Shown here piece by piece: positions 12,505 through 22,567 of a stretch of 64,000 nt of DNA. The position numbers and the translations under genes are program-made. How positions within the stretch are numbered: the stretch's first letter is position 1; each line of letters starts with the position of its first letter. The notes beneath the pieces are model-generated. The model was given only the letters and a program-made list of their open reading frames with translations, had not been told where the DNA came from and did not search any database. The stretch comes from Thermothelomyces thermophilus ATCC 42464 (Eukaryota > Ascomycota > Sordariomycetes > Sordariales > Chaetomiaceae), in assembly GCF_000226095.1 (NCBI RefSeq), contig NC_016473.1, positions 4,092,001 through 4,156,000 on the forward strand. Direction: 5' to 3'.

Positions 12505-14253
12505 TTACATCTTCAAAACGAGCCAGTCGTCTCCCAGGCTCGGGTATTTCTTGGTCAGATCGTTAAAGAGGCCTGTAACCGGGCCTTGACGCTGACTCCC
12601 ATCGTGCCACACCTTGACGCCCGCGAGGTGCGCGATGAAACCGTCCGGTCCAGAGATCATCAAGAGGTTCTTACCGCCCTGGACGGGATTGCCGTTGGCG
12701 TCCTTGCACCGGCACGACTGGCCGCCGGTGCCAACGAGAGGATCCCGCTCGTCTGACGAGACTAATCTCCCGGCCGAATGGTAGGCGCAGGCATCGGAGA
12801 CGGCGGCGGCGGCGGCGGCACCGCCATCCTTGTTGGGGCTTACACCGCCGCCGGCTGACCAGAACCCTCCCCAAGCAGGGGTGCGAGCCAGTCCGGAGGA
12901 GGGCTGCGTTGACGCTCCCGTTGCGCGGGCGACGGTGCCGGCGTCGATGAAGGACCCTTCCTCGTCGACGGTGCACGAGTACCGGAACCGGTGCTCGCCG
13001 TACCTCCTCCGGAACGCCTCGAGCAGTTCGAGCACGGGGCCCTGCGGGCTCTCGGCGCCGCACCCGACGCAATCCTCCCTCCGCCGGTTCGCCCACACGA
13101 CCTCCATCTCGACGCGGGGGTCGTCCAGCACGGCGCTGGCGGCCTGCAGCGCGGGCGCGATCCCGGTCCCGCCGGCCAAGAAGACCACCTTCTTCTTCTT
13201 CTTCTTCTGCTCCTCCTCCTCTTTCGTCTTCCTCTCGGCCCCATCGCCGCCCGGCCCGTCCCCGTCCTCGTCGCCACCACCAGCAGCAGCCAGCCCCAGC
13301 CGCGCGCGGAGGTCGAAGGCGAGGCGGGGACCCCTCAGCTCGATCTCGTCGCCGACGCGCAGCCGCGCCAGGTACCCGGACACCTCGCCGCCGGGCATGC
13401 GGCGGACGTAGAAGCGCAGCTCGGCCGGGTCCCGCTCGCCGTGGTCGGGAGCCGGGCCGTCGGATGCTGCTGCTTCTGGTGGAGGAGGAGGAGGAGGAGG
13501 AGGAGGAGGGAGCGGGGTGTACTCGCGCGCGATCATGCACTCGGGCTGCTTGACCTCGACGGCCCAGAGGCCGTGGCGCCAGGCGTCGGCGACGACCTGG
13601 CGGCCGCGGGCGGGGTCGCTGGGCCGGACGGTCAGGACGAAGGCGGTCGGGGAGACCTGCTCGCGGGCGGTGATGGTGAAGGGGGTGAAGGTGGTCGGGT
13701 TGAGGCAGGCGGGCTTGCCGCTGTGGTCGCCGTCGCCGGCGATGGCGCTACCCTCGACAATTTTGATGGCCGGGGTGAAGACGGCGAGGAGGGCGAGGGT
13801 GATGAGGATCTCGGTCCTCCAGTTGATCCTGCTCTTGAACCGCTGAAATCTCTCGCGGAAGGTCCTGGGGGGTGGACTGGGGGGTGGACTCCCGCGAGGC
13901 GGGACTGTGTTGTTGGAAATAGGAGGTCCCTGTTTGGGGGGGGCCTCCTTGTGGTTTGGTTGAGGAGACTGGGACTTTGGCGGGGGTGTTGGCGGGGGTG
14001 TTGGCGGGGTGGGTTTGGATTTGGCGATCCTGATCGGCGGAGGAGACCTGCGGTGGTGAGGCAGGGTGATGTGGAAGGACCGGTGTTTAATGCGCCGAGT
14101 GGTGAGAGTTGACAGGGTCGACGAGGACCGCCCGAGACCAAAATCCCCCGCGGCCATGGACGGCGGCCGCGCCCGAAGACGGACCATTGTTTGGCTCATT
14201 GGGACTCGTCTTCGACGGCGGCGTTGCGCCGGCCTTTGTTTGAATGCTTGCAC
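12505..14253 (-). CDS. Mitochondrial FAD/NAD-binding oxidoreductase, Cyc2-like
   Basis: The protein resembles Cyc2-type flavoproteins of the mitochondrial inner membrane, which help reduce the haem-cytochrome c assembly complex (family knowledge). The single exon gives 582 residues. The N terminus is strongly basic and presequence-like, followed by a Pro-rich linker and one membrane helix (about residues 147-163, ILITLALLAVFTPAIKI). Next come a ferredoxin-reductase-type FAD domain (FTPFTITAREQVSPTAFVLT; REYTPLP near 243) and an NAD-binding domain with AGGTGIAPALQAAS. It ends with SGPDGFIAHLAG and GDDWLVLKM. Odd points are a 12-13-proline run directly after REYTPLP and a Lys/Glu-rich insert before AGGTG. 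Several in-frame Met codons (1, 19, 23, 33) make the start uncertain. The gene stands head-to-tail with AIM32. A generic cytochrome-b5-reductase-like enzyme is the alternative. Confidence 0.8.
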   Translation of the reverse strand: MQAFKQRPAQRRRRRRVPMSQTMVRLRARPPSMAAGDFGLGRSSSTLSTLTTRRIKHRSFHITLPHHRRSPPPIRIAKSKPTPPTPPPTPPPKSQSPQPNHKEAPPKQGPPISNNTVPPRGSPPPSPPPRTFRERFQRFKSRINWRTEILITLALLAVFTPAIKIVEGSAIAGDGDHSGKPACLNPTTFTPFTITAREQVSPTAFVLTVRPSDPARGRQVVADAWRHGLWAVEVKQPECMIAREYTPLPPPPPPPPPPPEAAASDGPAPDHGERDPAELRFYVRRMPGGEVSGYLARLRVGDEIELRGPRLAFDLRARLGLAAAGGGDEDGDGPGGDGAERKTKEEEEQKKKKKKVVFLAGGTGIAPALQAASAVLDDPRVEMEVVWANRRREDCVGCGAESPQGPVLELLEAFRRRYGEHRFRYSCTVDEEGSFIDAGTVARATGASTQPSSGLARTPAWGGFWSAGGGVSPNKDGGAAAAAAVSDACAYHSAGRLVSSDERDPLVGTGGQSCRCKDANGNPVQGGKNLLMISGPDGFIAHLAGVKVWHDGSQRQGPVTGLFNDLTKKYPSLGDDWLVLKM

Positions 14254-14614
14254 TCACGACACTTTTTTATTTTTTTTTTTTCCTGGTACGGATCCGTGAT
14301 GAGCGAGGGATCCGTTATGTACGGATGTACTCCGTATTCACGAATGAATGTATGAATTACTCCGTACTGGCGAATCAATCAACGGAGATTTTTGGTTGGC
14401 TGAATCCGAAATCATTTGGCAGTGCGAATGGGTATGTAATTAAGCAATATCTTGTTCCGCGCGCCCCGTCAATGGCAAGCCAAGACTCCGTCCCTGTAAG
14501 TTAGCTAAGTTAAGCCTGGGCACTCCCTCTCCGAGATGATGATCGCTTTTTCCATTCCATGTTGTCTTGTTTTATTTTTTTCTCTTTTCCTGGTGCACAA
14601 GTATGCGTTGCCGT
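14254..14614. other. Spacer between the CYC2-like gene and AIM32
   Basis: No gene is seen. The spacer contains a T run near 14266-14280, a small palindrome around ACGGATCCGT (14288-14297) and two TACTCCGTA motifs (14328-14336 and 14358-14366). It should hold the CYC2-like promoter and the AIM32 3' end. Confidence 0.55.
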
Positions 14615-15831
14615 CTATAGCCTCAAGATCTGCCCGTCCTGCCGGATACCCCCCCGGAAGAGCTCCTCAATCACCGTCCCCTTCAAGATGGTCTCCGTCA
14701 CGATGCCCTCGACGTGCGCCGGCTCAACTCGGCCGTACCATATCCCGTGGCCGGCCAGAGGGTGCGGTCGGCCGTCCTCAGTCGTCAAGGTCGGCGGCAG
14801 ATATACGATCACATTCCCCGCATACTTGTGACCGCCGATGTGGCTGATCAACCCGACGCGGGCCGCGCGCTCCCTCCCCGATGCCTCCCCTTGGATGGTG
14901 GCCCGTCCCTCCCCCTCTAACCCGGCTTCGACATCCAGGGCCCCCTTCAGTACCTCGACGCCCTTCTCGGGCAGCCTCTTCTCGAACTCGTCCCTCAACA
15001 GGGGCCCGTAGATGCCGCAGCGCCGGTCCCGGCCGCCGTGGCCGCAGATCAGGACCACGACCTCGCGCACGTCACGCACCCCCCACAGCAGGCTCTGGTA
15101 GGCGGGCTTGCGCAGCAGCCTGTCGCGGTGGATAGGCGACAGGCCGTCGTGCATCGGGTGCAGCGCCTCGGGTTGCAGGTAGCCGCGCACGAGGGCCTCG
15201 ACGCTGTCGAACGAGACGCGCGGCAGGAAGGGCACGTACTTGAACTGCGGGAGGATGTAGACGGAGCTGGTCTGCAGCTCGGGCCGCTGCTTCGGGGCCG
15301 GCGAGGAGGGGAAGGACGAGGCGAGGATCGAGATGTTGTGGAAGGGCTGGCGACGTGGCAGGGGTCAGCCGAGCACGAAAACGACAGGGGAGAAGGAGGT
15401 TAGGAGGAAGAGGTGACGAAGAAAGATAAAAAAAAAAAAAAAAAAAAAAAAAAAGGGAGCGTGGAGCCGCTACATACATCATTGAACTTTCCTCTGGGCC
15501 CGACCAGCTCGCGCAAGTCAGCCACCAGGTTGTCCCCCGCGTTGTCTTCCTCGATGCGAGACGGCCAGTCGTCCTTGCCTGTGCAAACCAGCACGTGCTG
15601 CGCATAGTTGGATATCGAGCCGTTGAGGGGCGCATCACGGTCAATGGCGAAGCCCTCCGGGAGCGCCGGGGGCGGGGCGCATGCGCATGTCGGCGCGGGG
15701 CAGGTCGGCGTGGTCGGGAAGGGCGGAGGAGAGGTCTTGGTTGCGAGTGCCCTCGGGCTCTGCGGGCGCCGCCGCGCGGTGGCCGATGTGGATCGAATGC
15801 ATGCTCGCGCGAAAAGCCTATGAACTGTCAT
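14615..15831 (-). CDS. Aim32-like mitochondrial thioredoxin-fold [2Fe-2S] protein
   Basis: Aim32 proteins are sucrase/ferredoxin-like (thioredoxin-fold) [2Fe-2S] proteins of the mitochondrial matrix and intermembrane space, linked to redox quality control of protein import. Exons are 15831-15478 and 15346-14615, with a 131-bp GTATGT...CAG intron. The product is 361 residues. The first 35 residues are Arg/Ser/Ala-rich (MTVHRLFARACIRSTSATAR), as expected of a presequence. The cluster ligands expected of the family are present: two Cys nine apart in CGHGGRDRRC, and HIGGH with two His four apart. The sequence continues KYAGNVIVYLPP and ends in GQILRL. The intron contains a run of about 28 A on the plus strand, which is a T-rich tract in the transcript. 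It diverges from MTQ1. Confidence 0.88.
15427..15454. repeat. Poly-A run (T-rich in the AIM32 transcript)
   Basis: About 28 consecutive A residues on the plus strand lie inside the 131-bp AIM32 intron. In the transcript they form a T-rich tract between donor and acceptor. Confidence 0.9.
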
Positions 15832-16421
15832 GGCGGACGAGGATGCGGGGAACGCCTCGAATGGTAGCTAGGCCAGAGGGTGTGGATAGAGTTCATGGCG
15901 TCGGCGACAGGGAGCAGATCCTATTATTGTATTATTGTAGGTCCCGCGCTCGAAAGTCGATGATTGGACCAGGTCGGCGATTCGCACCTTGATGGTTTTT
16001 AAGTCCGAGCAGCCGACGTGCACTAAAAGGGTTTGCAGGAGTTAGAACGCTCCTCGGTAGATGAATATAACTATTGCTTCTTCTCTTGCTCTTTTTGGCT
16101 GGACCCGCACGTAGTTAAAACGATGAGAACTGCAACTTACACATCGCTGAACTTGGAGACGGTAAGTTCTGAAGTCGCATCACTTTTTTATTTCTTCATA
16201 TGTTTTCTATACATTCGAAATAATCTTCAGAATTAATATTTTCAATGTGCATTTTTTTTTTTACCCAGGATTGGTTTCAACAAACCTAGATCATACCCTT
16301 TTTTTTGGTGTTGGTAAGCTAGCCAGCCCTGTTGGAGGTAGCTTGGCTACATACAGATTTAAGTGTATACATGAACATACAATCAACCTTGACACGCGCT
16401 AATTCCGCCACAGGTCCTGGA
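15832..16421. promoter_or_regulatory. Divergent promoter region between AIM32 and MTQ1
   Basis: This 590-bp spacer serves two divergent genes for mitochondrial proteins. It is more AT-rich towards MTQ1 (16180-16330), with short T runs. An in-frame ATG at 16332 could extend MTQ1 by 30 residues, but the family-like start is at 16422. Confidence 0.5.
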
Positions 16422-17972
16422 ATGCCTCGAATCTTGCCATCTCTCTTCTGGCAGGCCAGAAAGGAGATATCACCTCTCGCCGCGCAGCTGCTCCCAGCAT
16501 GCCGCGACCTCGAGTCGGCGGCCCACGAGCTGCGCTGGATTCGGGAGCACGTGCGAGACACCAAGTCGCCCATCCCTAACAAGCTGCGCGTGTGGAAGTT
16601 GGTCGAGAAGCGGGCAAGTGGCGTCCCGCTGCAGTACGTCCTCGGGACCCAGCCGTTTGGCGATCTCGAGATCAAGTGCCGGCCAGGGGTGCTCATCCCA
16701 AGGTGCGTCTTCTCTTGAAGTATAGGCAAAAAAAAAAAGAAGAAGAGAAAGAAGAAGAAAAAGAAGAAGAAGAAGAAGAAGAAGAAGAAGAAGAAGAAGA
16801 AGAAGAAGAAGAAGAAGAAGAAGAAGAAGAAGAAGAAGAAGAAGAAGAAGAAGAAGAAGAAGAAGGGAAAAGAAAAGAATAAGAATAAAAAAAAAGTAAA
16901 CTTGGATTACCTACCACACGTGCTCACACAACTCCCCGTCAGACCCGAAACGGAGGCCTACACCCTCCACCTGGCCTCCCTCCTCTCCCACTCCCAACAA
17001 CCCCCGCCCAAATCCCTCTCCATCCTCGACCTCTGCACCGGCACGGGCTGCATCCCCCTCCTCCTCCTGCACTCCCTCCTCGCGGCCCCTTCGACAAGAA
17101 ACATCCCGATTGACATCCACGGGGTCGACATCTCCCCGCGCGCCGTCCGCCTCGCCCGCGAGAACCAGGCCCACAACACCGCCGTCCTCCGCCTCCTCCC
17201 GCGGCCGGCCTCCTCATCGCCCTCGTCCTCGTCACCGTCACCGTCGGGGGCCGGCCCCCGCTACACCCTCGACTTCGCCCGCCACGACATCTTCTCCCCC
17301 GCCCTCGTCCCCGCCGTCCGCCAGAGACTGCGACTGCGAGACCGGGACCAGGAAGGGGAAGGGGAAGGGAATGGGGAAGGGGAAGGGAGGGGGAAAGGGG
17401 AGCAAGGCGGCGACGAGCAGCCAGGAGGAGGGGCGCTGGACCTGCTCGTCTCCAACCCGCCGTACATCTCCGCCTCCGACTTTGCCGCCTCCACCGCCCG
17501 CGCCGTGCGCAACCACGAGCCGCGCCCGGCCCTCGTCCCCGACTTCCATCACCACCACCACATCCTCCTCCACCAGCAGTCACCGGAGGCCGGCGACCGG
17601 CGTCCGTGTCCGAATCCGTATCGGTGCCGGCCCGAGGACGTCTTCTACGCCCGGCTGCGCGAGATCGCGGCCGCGCTGCGGCCCCGGAGGGTGCTGATGG
17701 AGGTAGGCGGGTGGGACCAGGCCCGGAGGGTCGTGGGGCTCTTCTTTACCAGCCGCGACGCCGGTGCCGAGACCGCTGAGACCGCCGAGACGGGGGATCC
17801 CGAGGGCAGCGGCGGTGTCGGCGGCGGCGGCGGCGGCCTGGAGGGATACGAGGTCGAGATCTGGCGGGACGAGCCGGCCGCCGGCGATCGGGGGGAAAGG
17901 GTCCAGCTCGCGGGGAGAGAGGTCATCGTGAGGGGCGTGGGGAACGGGAGGGCGGTGTATCTGTATCGTTGA
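16422..17972 (+). CDS. Mitochondrial release-factor glutamine methyltransferase (Mtq1/PrmC/HemK family)
   Basis: The enzyme methylates the glutamine of the GGQ motif of the mitochondrial release factor, using S-adenosylmethionine. Exons are 16422-16702 and 16943-17972, giving 436 residues. The splice lies inside the diagnostic IPRPETE motif: exon 1 ends LIP plus AG, and exon 2 resumes with A then PETEAYTLHLASL. The N-terminal helical domain includes LRWIREHVRD and GVPLQYVLGTQPFG. SAM motif I is ILDLCTGTGCIPLLLL and the catalytic motif is SNPPYIS. Between them lies a Gly/Glu-rich low-complexity insert from a GGGGAA-type repeat (about 17341-17405). The 240-bp intron carries a long GAA repeat. 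The start at MPRILPSLFWQ is chosen by family likeness; an upstream in-frame ATG exists at 16332. Confidence 0.9.
16737..16866 (+). repeat. (GAA)n trinucleotide repeat in the MTQ1 intron
   Basis: A purine tract of about 130 bp contains about 34 uninterrupted GAA units (roughly 16763-16865). It occupies more than half of the single MTQ1 intron (16703-16942). Confidence 0.95.
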
Positions 17973-18178
17973 TTAAGTCAAGTCGAATGTGTATGAGCGT
18001 CACTGGTCGGTGGATATATATATATACGATACGGGACACACGGGAAAGCGGTCCCAAGGATATATATATAGATGTATCTGTATAGATAAGATGTACATAC
18101 ATACAATTCTTGGTCTACATGGGATCTATCGACACTTCAGGAGTTGTTGTTGTTTGTACAGAGGGAAAAACCTGATAG
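17973..18178. other. Convergent 3' spacer between MTQ1 and NAM2
   Basis: The 206-bp spacer is AT-rich, with TATATA tracts near 18016-18028 and 18060-18070. These could act in 3'-end formation for both converging genes. Confidence 0.5.
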
Positions 18179-18482
18179 TTATAATACAAAATTTACAAGC
18201 TTGCCGTTCTTGATGACAATCACCTTCTTGGCCCGCGAGACGTCGGCGCCCCTGTTGACCAGCCGAGCCTGGCCCTCCTTCGTCTTCAATATCTCCCCCA
18301 CGATCCACTCCTTCAGCTCCTCCCCGGCCAGCCCGCTCGGCGGCGTCGGAATGTCCACGCTAACCCGCACCTTGCCGTTCACCTGCACCGCGCAGGCCTG
18401 CTTCCTCGGCCGCATCGCCTCCAGCTCCAGCGTGCCGTCCACGACGGGGAAGCTCGCCTTGCCCGGCCCGCGGAACATGGAC

Positions 18483-18520
<38 letters not shown>

Positions 18521-21175
18521 CTCGGGCCGCTGCAGCCCCAGCAGGCTCCAGCACTCCTCGGCGAAGGCGGGCGTGATGGGGGCCATCATGCGCACCAGGG
18601 CCGACAGCGCCTGCCTCTGGATCCCCTCGCTCATCGCCCCGGCCCTGTCCTGGATCGTGTTGGTCAGGCTCATGAGGTCCGAGACGACCGTGTTGAGCGC
18701 GTACACCTTCTCGTACGACGCCGTGACGGACGCGATCGTCCGCTGCACCTCCCGCCACACGGCCACGTCGGCGTCCCACTGCGCCTGTGCCTGCGCGCCC
18801 ATGCCGTCCAGCCGGCCGGCCGTCTCCTCAAAGTAGCTCCTCGGCGTGGGGAGGGCGCCGCCGTCCGGCGGGGCCGGTCCCAGTCGGACCACCAGGTCGT
18901 GGACGCGGCCCAGCCAGCGGGTTACGCCGACGATCTTGTCGCCGTCCCATTCGAGGATCTCGCTGACGGGCGCCTGGAAGAGCATGTGCGCACGCGTCGC
19001 GTCCGCCCCGTGCTGGGCGATGACGTTGGTCGGGTCGACGCCGTTGTGTTTCGACTTGGACATCTTCTCGAACGTGACCGTGGCCGTCTCGCCGGTGGCG
19101 ACCACCTTTGGCCGGAGCGGGTCGCTCAGGTCGACCTCGTCTGGTTTCAGGAACCTGCCGGTTGCCGGGTCGATGTACGTCTTGCCGTGTACCATGCCCT
19201 GCGTGATGAGTCTTTGAAACGGCTCGTGCACCTTGTCCGCCGCCTCCGCCGCCGCCTCCACCTCCGCCTCCGCCTCCCCCGACGACACAAGGGACGAGGT
19301 CATGAGGAACTTGTAAACGAACCGGGCGTAGAGCAGGTGCAGGATTGCGTGCTCGATGCCTCCAATGTAGAGGTCGACCGGCAACATGGCCTTGGCCTTC
19401 TCGGCCGAGAACGGGGCGTCCTTGTTGTGTGCGTCGATGAAACGCATGTAGTACCAGCTCGAGTCAACAAACGTGTCCATCGTGTCCGTGTCCCGCTTGG
19501 CCGGGCGGCTGCACCGGGGACAGGTCGTATTGACCCAATCCTCGAGCGCCTCGAGCGGGTTCCCCGTCTTCTTGCCGGCCCAATGCTCGTCGACCTCGGG
19601 GAGCATGACCGGCAGCTGTTCGTCCGGCACGGGCACGGCTCCGCATGAATCACAGTGCACGATGGGGATGGGGGTCCCCCAGTACCGCTGACGGCTGATC
19701 AGCCAGTCCCGGAGCCGCCACTTCTCGACCGGCTCTGCCAGGCCGGCCTGCTGGAGCATGGACACCAGCATCTCGCCGGTTTCCCTGGACGACTTCCCCT
19801 TGTACGGGCCGCTGTGCTCGGTCATGATGCCGTGGTCGATGTACGGCTCGTTCCTCATGGCCGTCGTCGACTCATCCTCGGAAGACGCGAGCACGTAGCG
19901 AACGGGTTCGTCCGCGTGATGCGTCGTCCAGAACGCATGGTCGCGGACGTCATGGCCCGGCACGCCCATGACGGCTCCTTCGCCGTAGTCGCCGATGACG
20001 TAGGGCGCCACGTACACCGGGATGGACTTCTTGGTCGCCTCGGGGGTCTCGTCATGATAGGCCAGCGGGTTGATGGCCCGAATGTGAGGCAGCAGGTACC
20101 CGACCTTGGAGTCCAGGGGCAGCCCCGGAAGAGTATCCAGGAAGGCCTGGAGCTCGGGGTCGCGCTCGGCGAGCTTGGTCACGACCGGGTGGGTGGACGC
20201 GAGGGCCAGATACTGCACCCCAAAGAGCGTGTCCGGGCGGCTGGTAAAGACCTCGATGGCGGCGTGCATGTCGTGGTTGAAGGCCATGACGGGGAACTTG
20301 ATGGTGGCGCCGGTGGACTTGCCCAGCCAGTTCTTCTGCATGGTCAGCACCCTCTCGGGCCACGCGTCGTTCTTGGCCAGGACCTCGAGATCGCGGAGCA
20401 GCGGTTCCCGGAAGTCGGAGATGCGGAGGAACCACTGCTTCAGCTTCCTCTTCTCGACCTTGGCACCAGACCGCCAGGAGCACCCATTGGCGTCCACCTG
20501 CTCGTTGGCAAGCACCGTCTTGTCGACGGGGTCGTAGTTGACCTCGGCCTCGGCCTGGTATGCGAGTCCTCGCTCATGCAGGAGGAGGAAGATCTTTTGG
20601 GTGTGCTTGTAGAAGCTGGGGTCGCAGGTGGACAGCTCGCAGGACCAGTCCCACGAGCCGTTCATCAGGCCCAATTGCTCCTTCATCTTGGCGATGTTTG
20701 CTCGAGTCCACGTGGCCGGGTTGATGCCCCTTTCGATGGCGGCGTTCTCGGCGGGCAGCCCGAAGGCGTCCCAGCCCATGGGCAGCAGGACGTTGCTGCC
20801 CCGGAGCGAATGAAACCTGGCGACTACATCGGCGATAGTGTAGACGCGGAGATGGCCCAAGTGCAGGTATCCCGACGGATAGGGGAACATGGGAAGAACA
20901 TATTTCCTCTGGGCGCGGGCGCCATCCTTGGTCTCGCGGGCCGAGTCCGGTAGCGAAGCCCACTTCTCGCGCCACTTAGAGTCTAGAGCAGGGAGGTCCA
21001 GCTTGGCCTGAGCGAGTATGCGAGCAGTGGCGCCGAACGCTCGAGAAGGAACCCGCGGTCGCCAACATGGTGGTGTTGATGAAGCGACGAGACCGTGAGC
21101 TAGCGCTGGTCTGAGTTGGAGAGCGCCCAATTGGGGCAGGCAGCGGCCAATCGACCTCGCGTGGATTAGCGGCAT
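18179..21175 (-). CDS. Mitochondrial leucyl-tRNA synthetase
   Basis: The enzyme charges mitochondrial tRNA-Leu. In yeast, Nam2 also assists group I intron splicing. The uninterrupted frame encodes 998 residues, a usual length for the family. The N terminus ([20 protein letters not shown]) is basic and presequence-like. The HIGH-type motif is [13 protein letters not shown] (near residue 97) and the KMSKS motif is [11 protein letters not shown] (near 705). A CP1 editing domain lies between them ([20 protein letters not shown]). Zinc-finger-like Cys pairs occur in [10 protein letters not shown] and CPRCSRP. The C-terminal anticodon-binding region carries a run of 14 Gly near residue 885-900, from a GCC-type repeat on the plus strand. 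The gene converges on MTQ1. Confidence 0.95.
18481..18525. repeat. (GCC)n repeat encoding poly-glycine in NAM2
   Basis: About 14 GCC/CCG units on the plus strand read as consecutive Gly codons in the leucyl-tRNA synthetase gene, between the anticodon-binding domain and the C-terminal tail. Confidence 0.9.
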
Positions 21176-22567
21176 GGTAAATTTACATTGTTGAATACTG
21201 CCGAGTGAAGCTGTATCCCGTCAAGCCATCACGGCCGAGTCCGTCATGCTGCAAGTGACATGCCTTGTGTTCGAGTGTGTAGCGAGGTGGGCCGATTTGC
21301 TCCAAACTCTCAAGCTTTCGAGCTTTCAATGGATGCAATGGATGCTGGGGTTCAATGGCCAAGCTTCAGTGGGCCGGTAGTGTAATGGTACTGTACATAC
21401 ATACACTGTAATCCGTATCGATGTAATTTCGGCCAAGATGATGGATCTTTCAGGAGGAGGGTCTCTCGGCTGAATCCGAGATCTCGCCCACATTTGGGAA
21501 CACCCTACACGTACCGCCTCGTCGTGTCGATGTCACTGGACGCGGTTTATTAGTTATTGCAACCAAGGGAAGTTGATGGTTATTTACGTACCAGGCACTC
21601 TCTTCTCTATGATAATCCCTTTTGATTGCCAACACTAGTGCACAAAGCACGGAGTAGTAGGTGTTGGCCCGTGGAGCATTACCAGGGTGACGTTCTTCGG
21701 GGGAAAGTGTGGTCGGAAGCATAGAAGGTTAAACTCAATTTAGCTTGTGCCCTTGGTAACCGAAGTTAGCTTGGGAACTGCCGATTGATGGCGCAGGGTG
21801 CACTTGAACAAAGCTTTCCGCGGATGTACGGATTACAAAATGTCGTTACCCCGTATTCAGCCCTCAAACCACCCACGCACCTTGACAGTTTCCATAGTGT
21901 ACACTACGCTTTCGTGAGGCGCCTATGTATCACTAGTATCAGGTCTGTAATGACCACCAAGAGCGTTTCGCTTGCCGGGGTGCTGGGGCGCTGGGGTGCT
22001 GTGGGTCTCGCAGAACCAAGGCCTCAGTGCCCAGTGCCTGCCAAGGTTCACGGCCGTCCCAAATCGAGAATCAACACACTCCTTTCCTCGCTTTTTCTTC
22101 GACCCGGCCGCACGGTTTCAATCTTTATACAATCAGGCCGTCGGCGGCTCAAGTTTTGAGTGGAGAAACCACAGAATTTTTTAATTAGCATACGGGACGT
22201 TGGCGCGGTCTCGTCTCGGTCTAGAAATCAAATACATCGAAACAGCGAATCGTCGACGTCAAACCCCCGTCTCGATCTCGACCGACCGCATCCCCACCGA
22301 ATCTGCGCCGCCCAGGGATAGGAGGAGGACTCGTAACCACGGGAACTGGCATGATTTATACCTTCTCGGAACGTTAGGCCCATAGTATTCGGTGGCGGCT
22401 CAACATTCCATCTTGCATTCGGGATCCTTCCCCAGGAACCCCTTTTTATCCTCTTTCCCTCTCCTTTCCCGCGCCCAGCGCCCGAGAGAGAGGGAGGGAG
22501 AGAAACAAAGAGTGTGAGAGACAAGGGTGGGGGGAGAAAGAGAGAGACATAGAGACAAAAGAAAGCA
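21176..22567. promoter_or_regulatory. Divergent promoter region between NAM2 and the amino-acid permease
   Basis: This 1.4-kb spacer holds no recognised gene. CTGTAATCCGTA occurs at 21406-21417 and GTACGGATTACA at 21826-21837. A purine-rich GA tract at about 22484-22565 directly precedes the permease ATG and probably forms its 5' leader. Confidence 0.55.

Noticed and set aside
19655-20953. 432-codon plus-strand open frame
   Set aside because: Antisense to leucyl-tRNA synthetase, whose motifs are unmistakable on the other strand.
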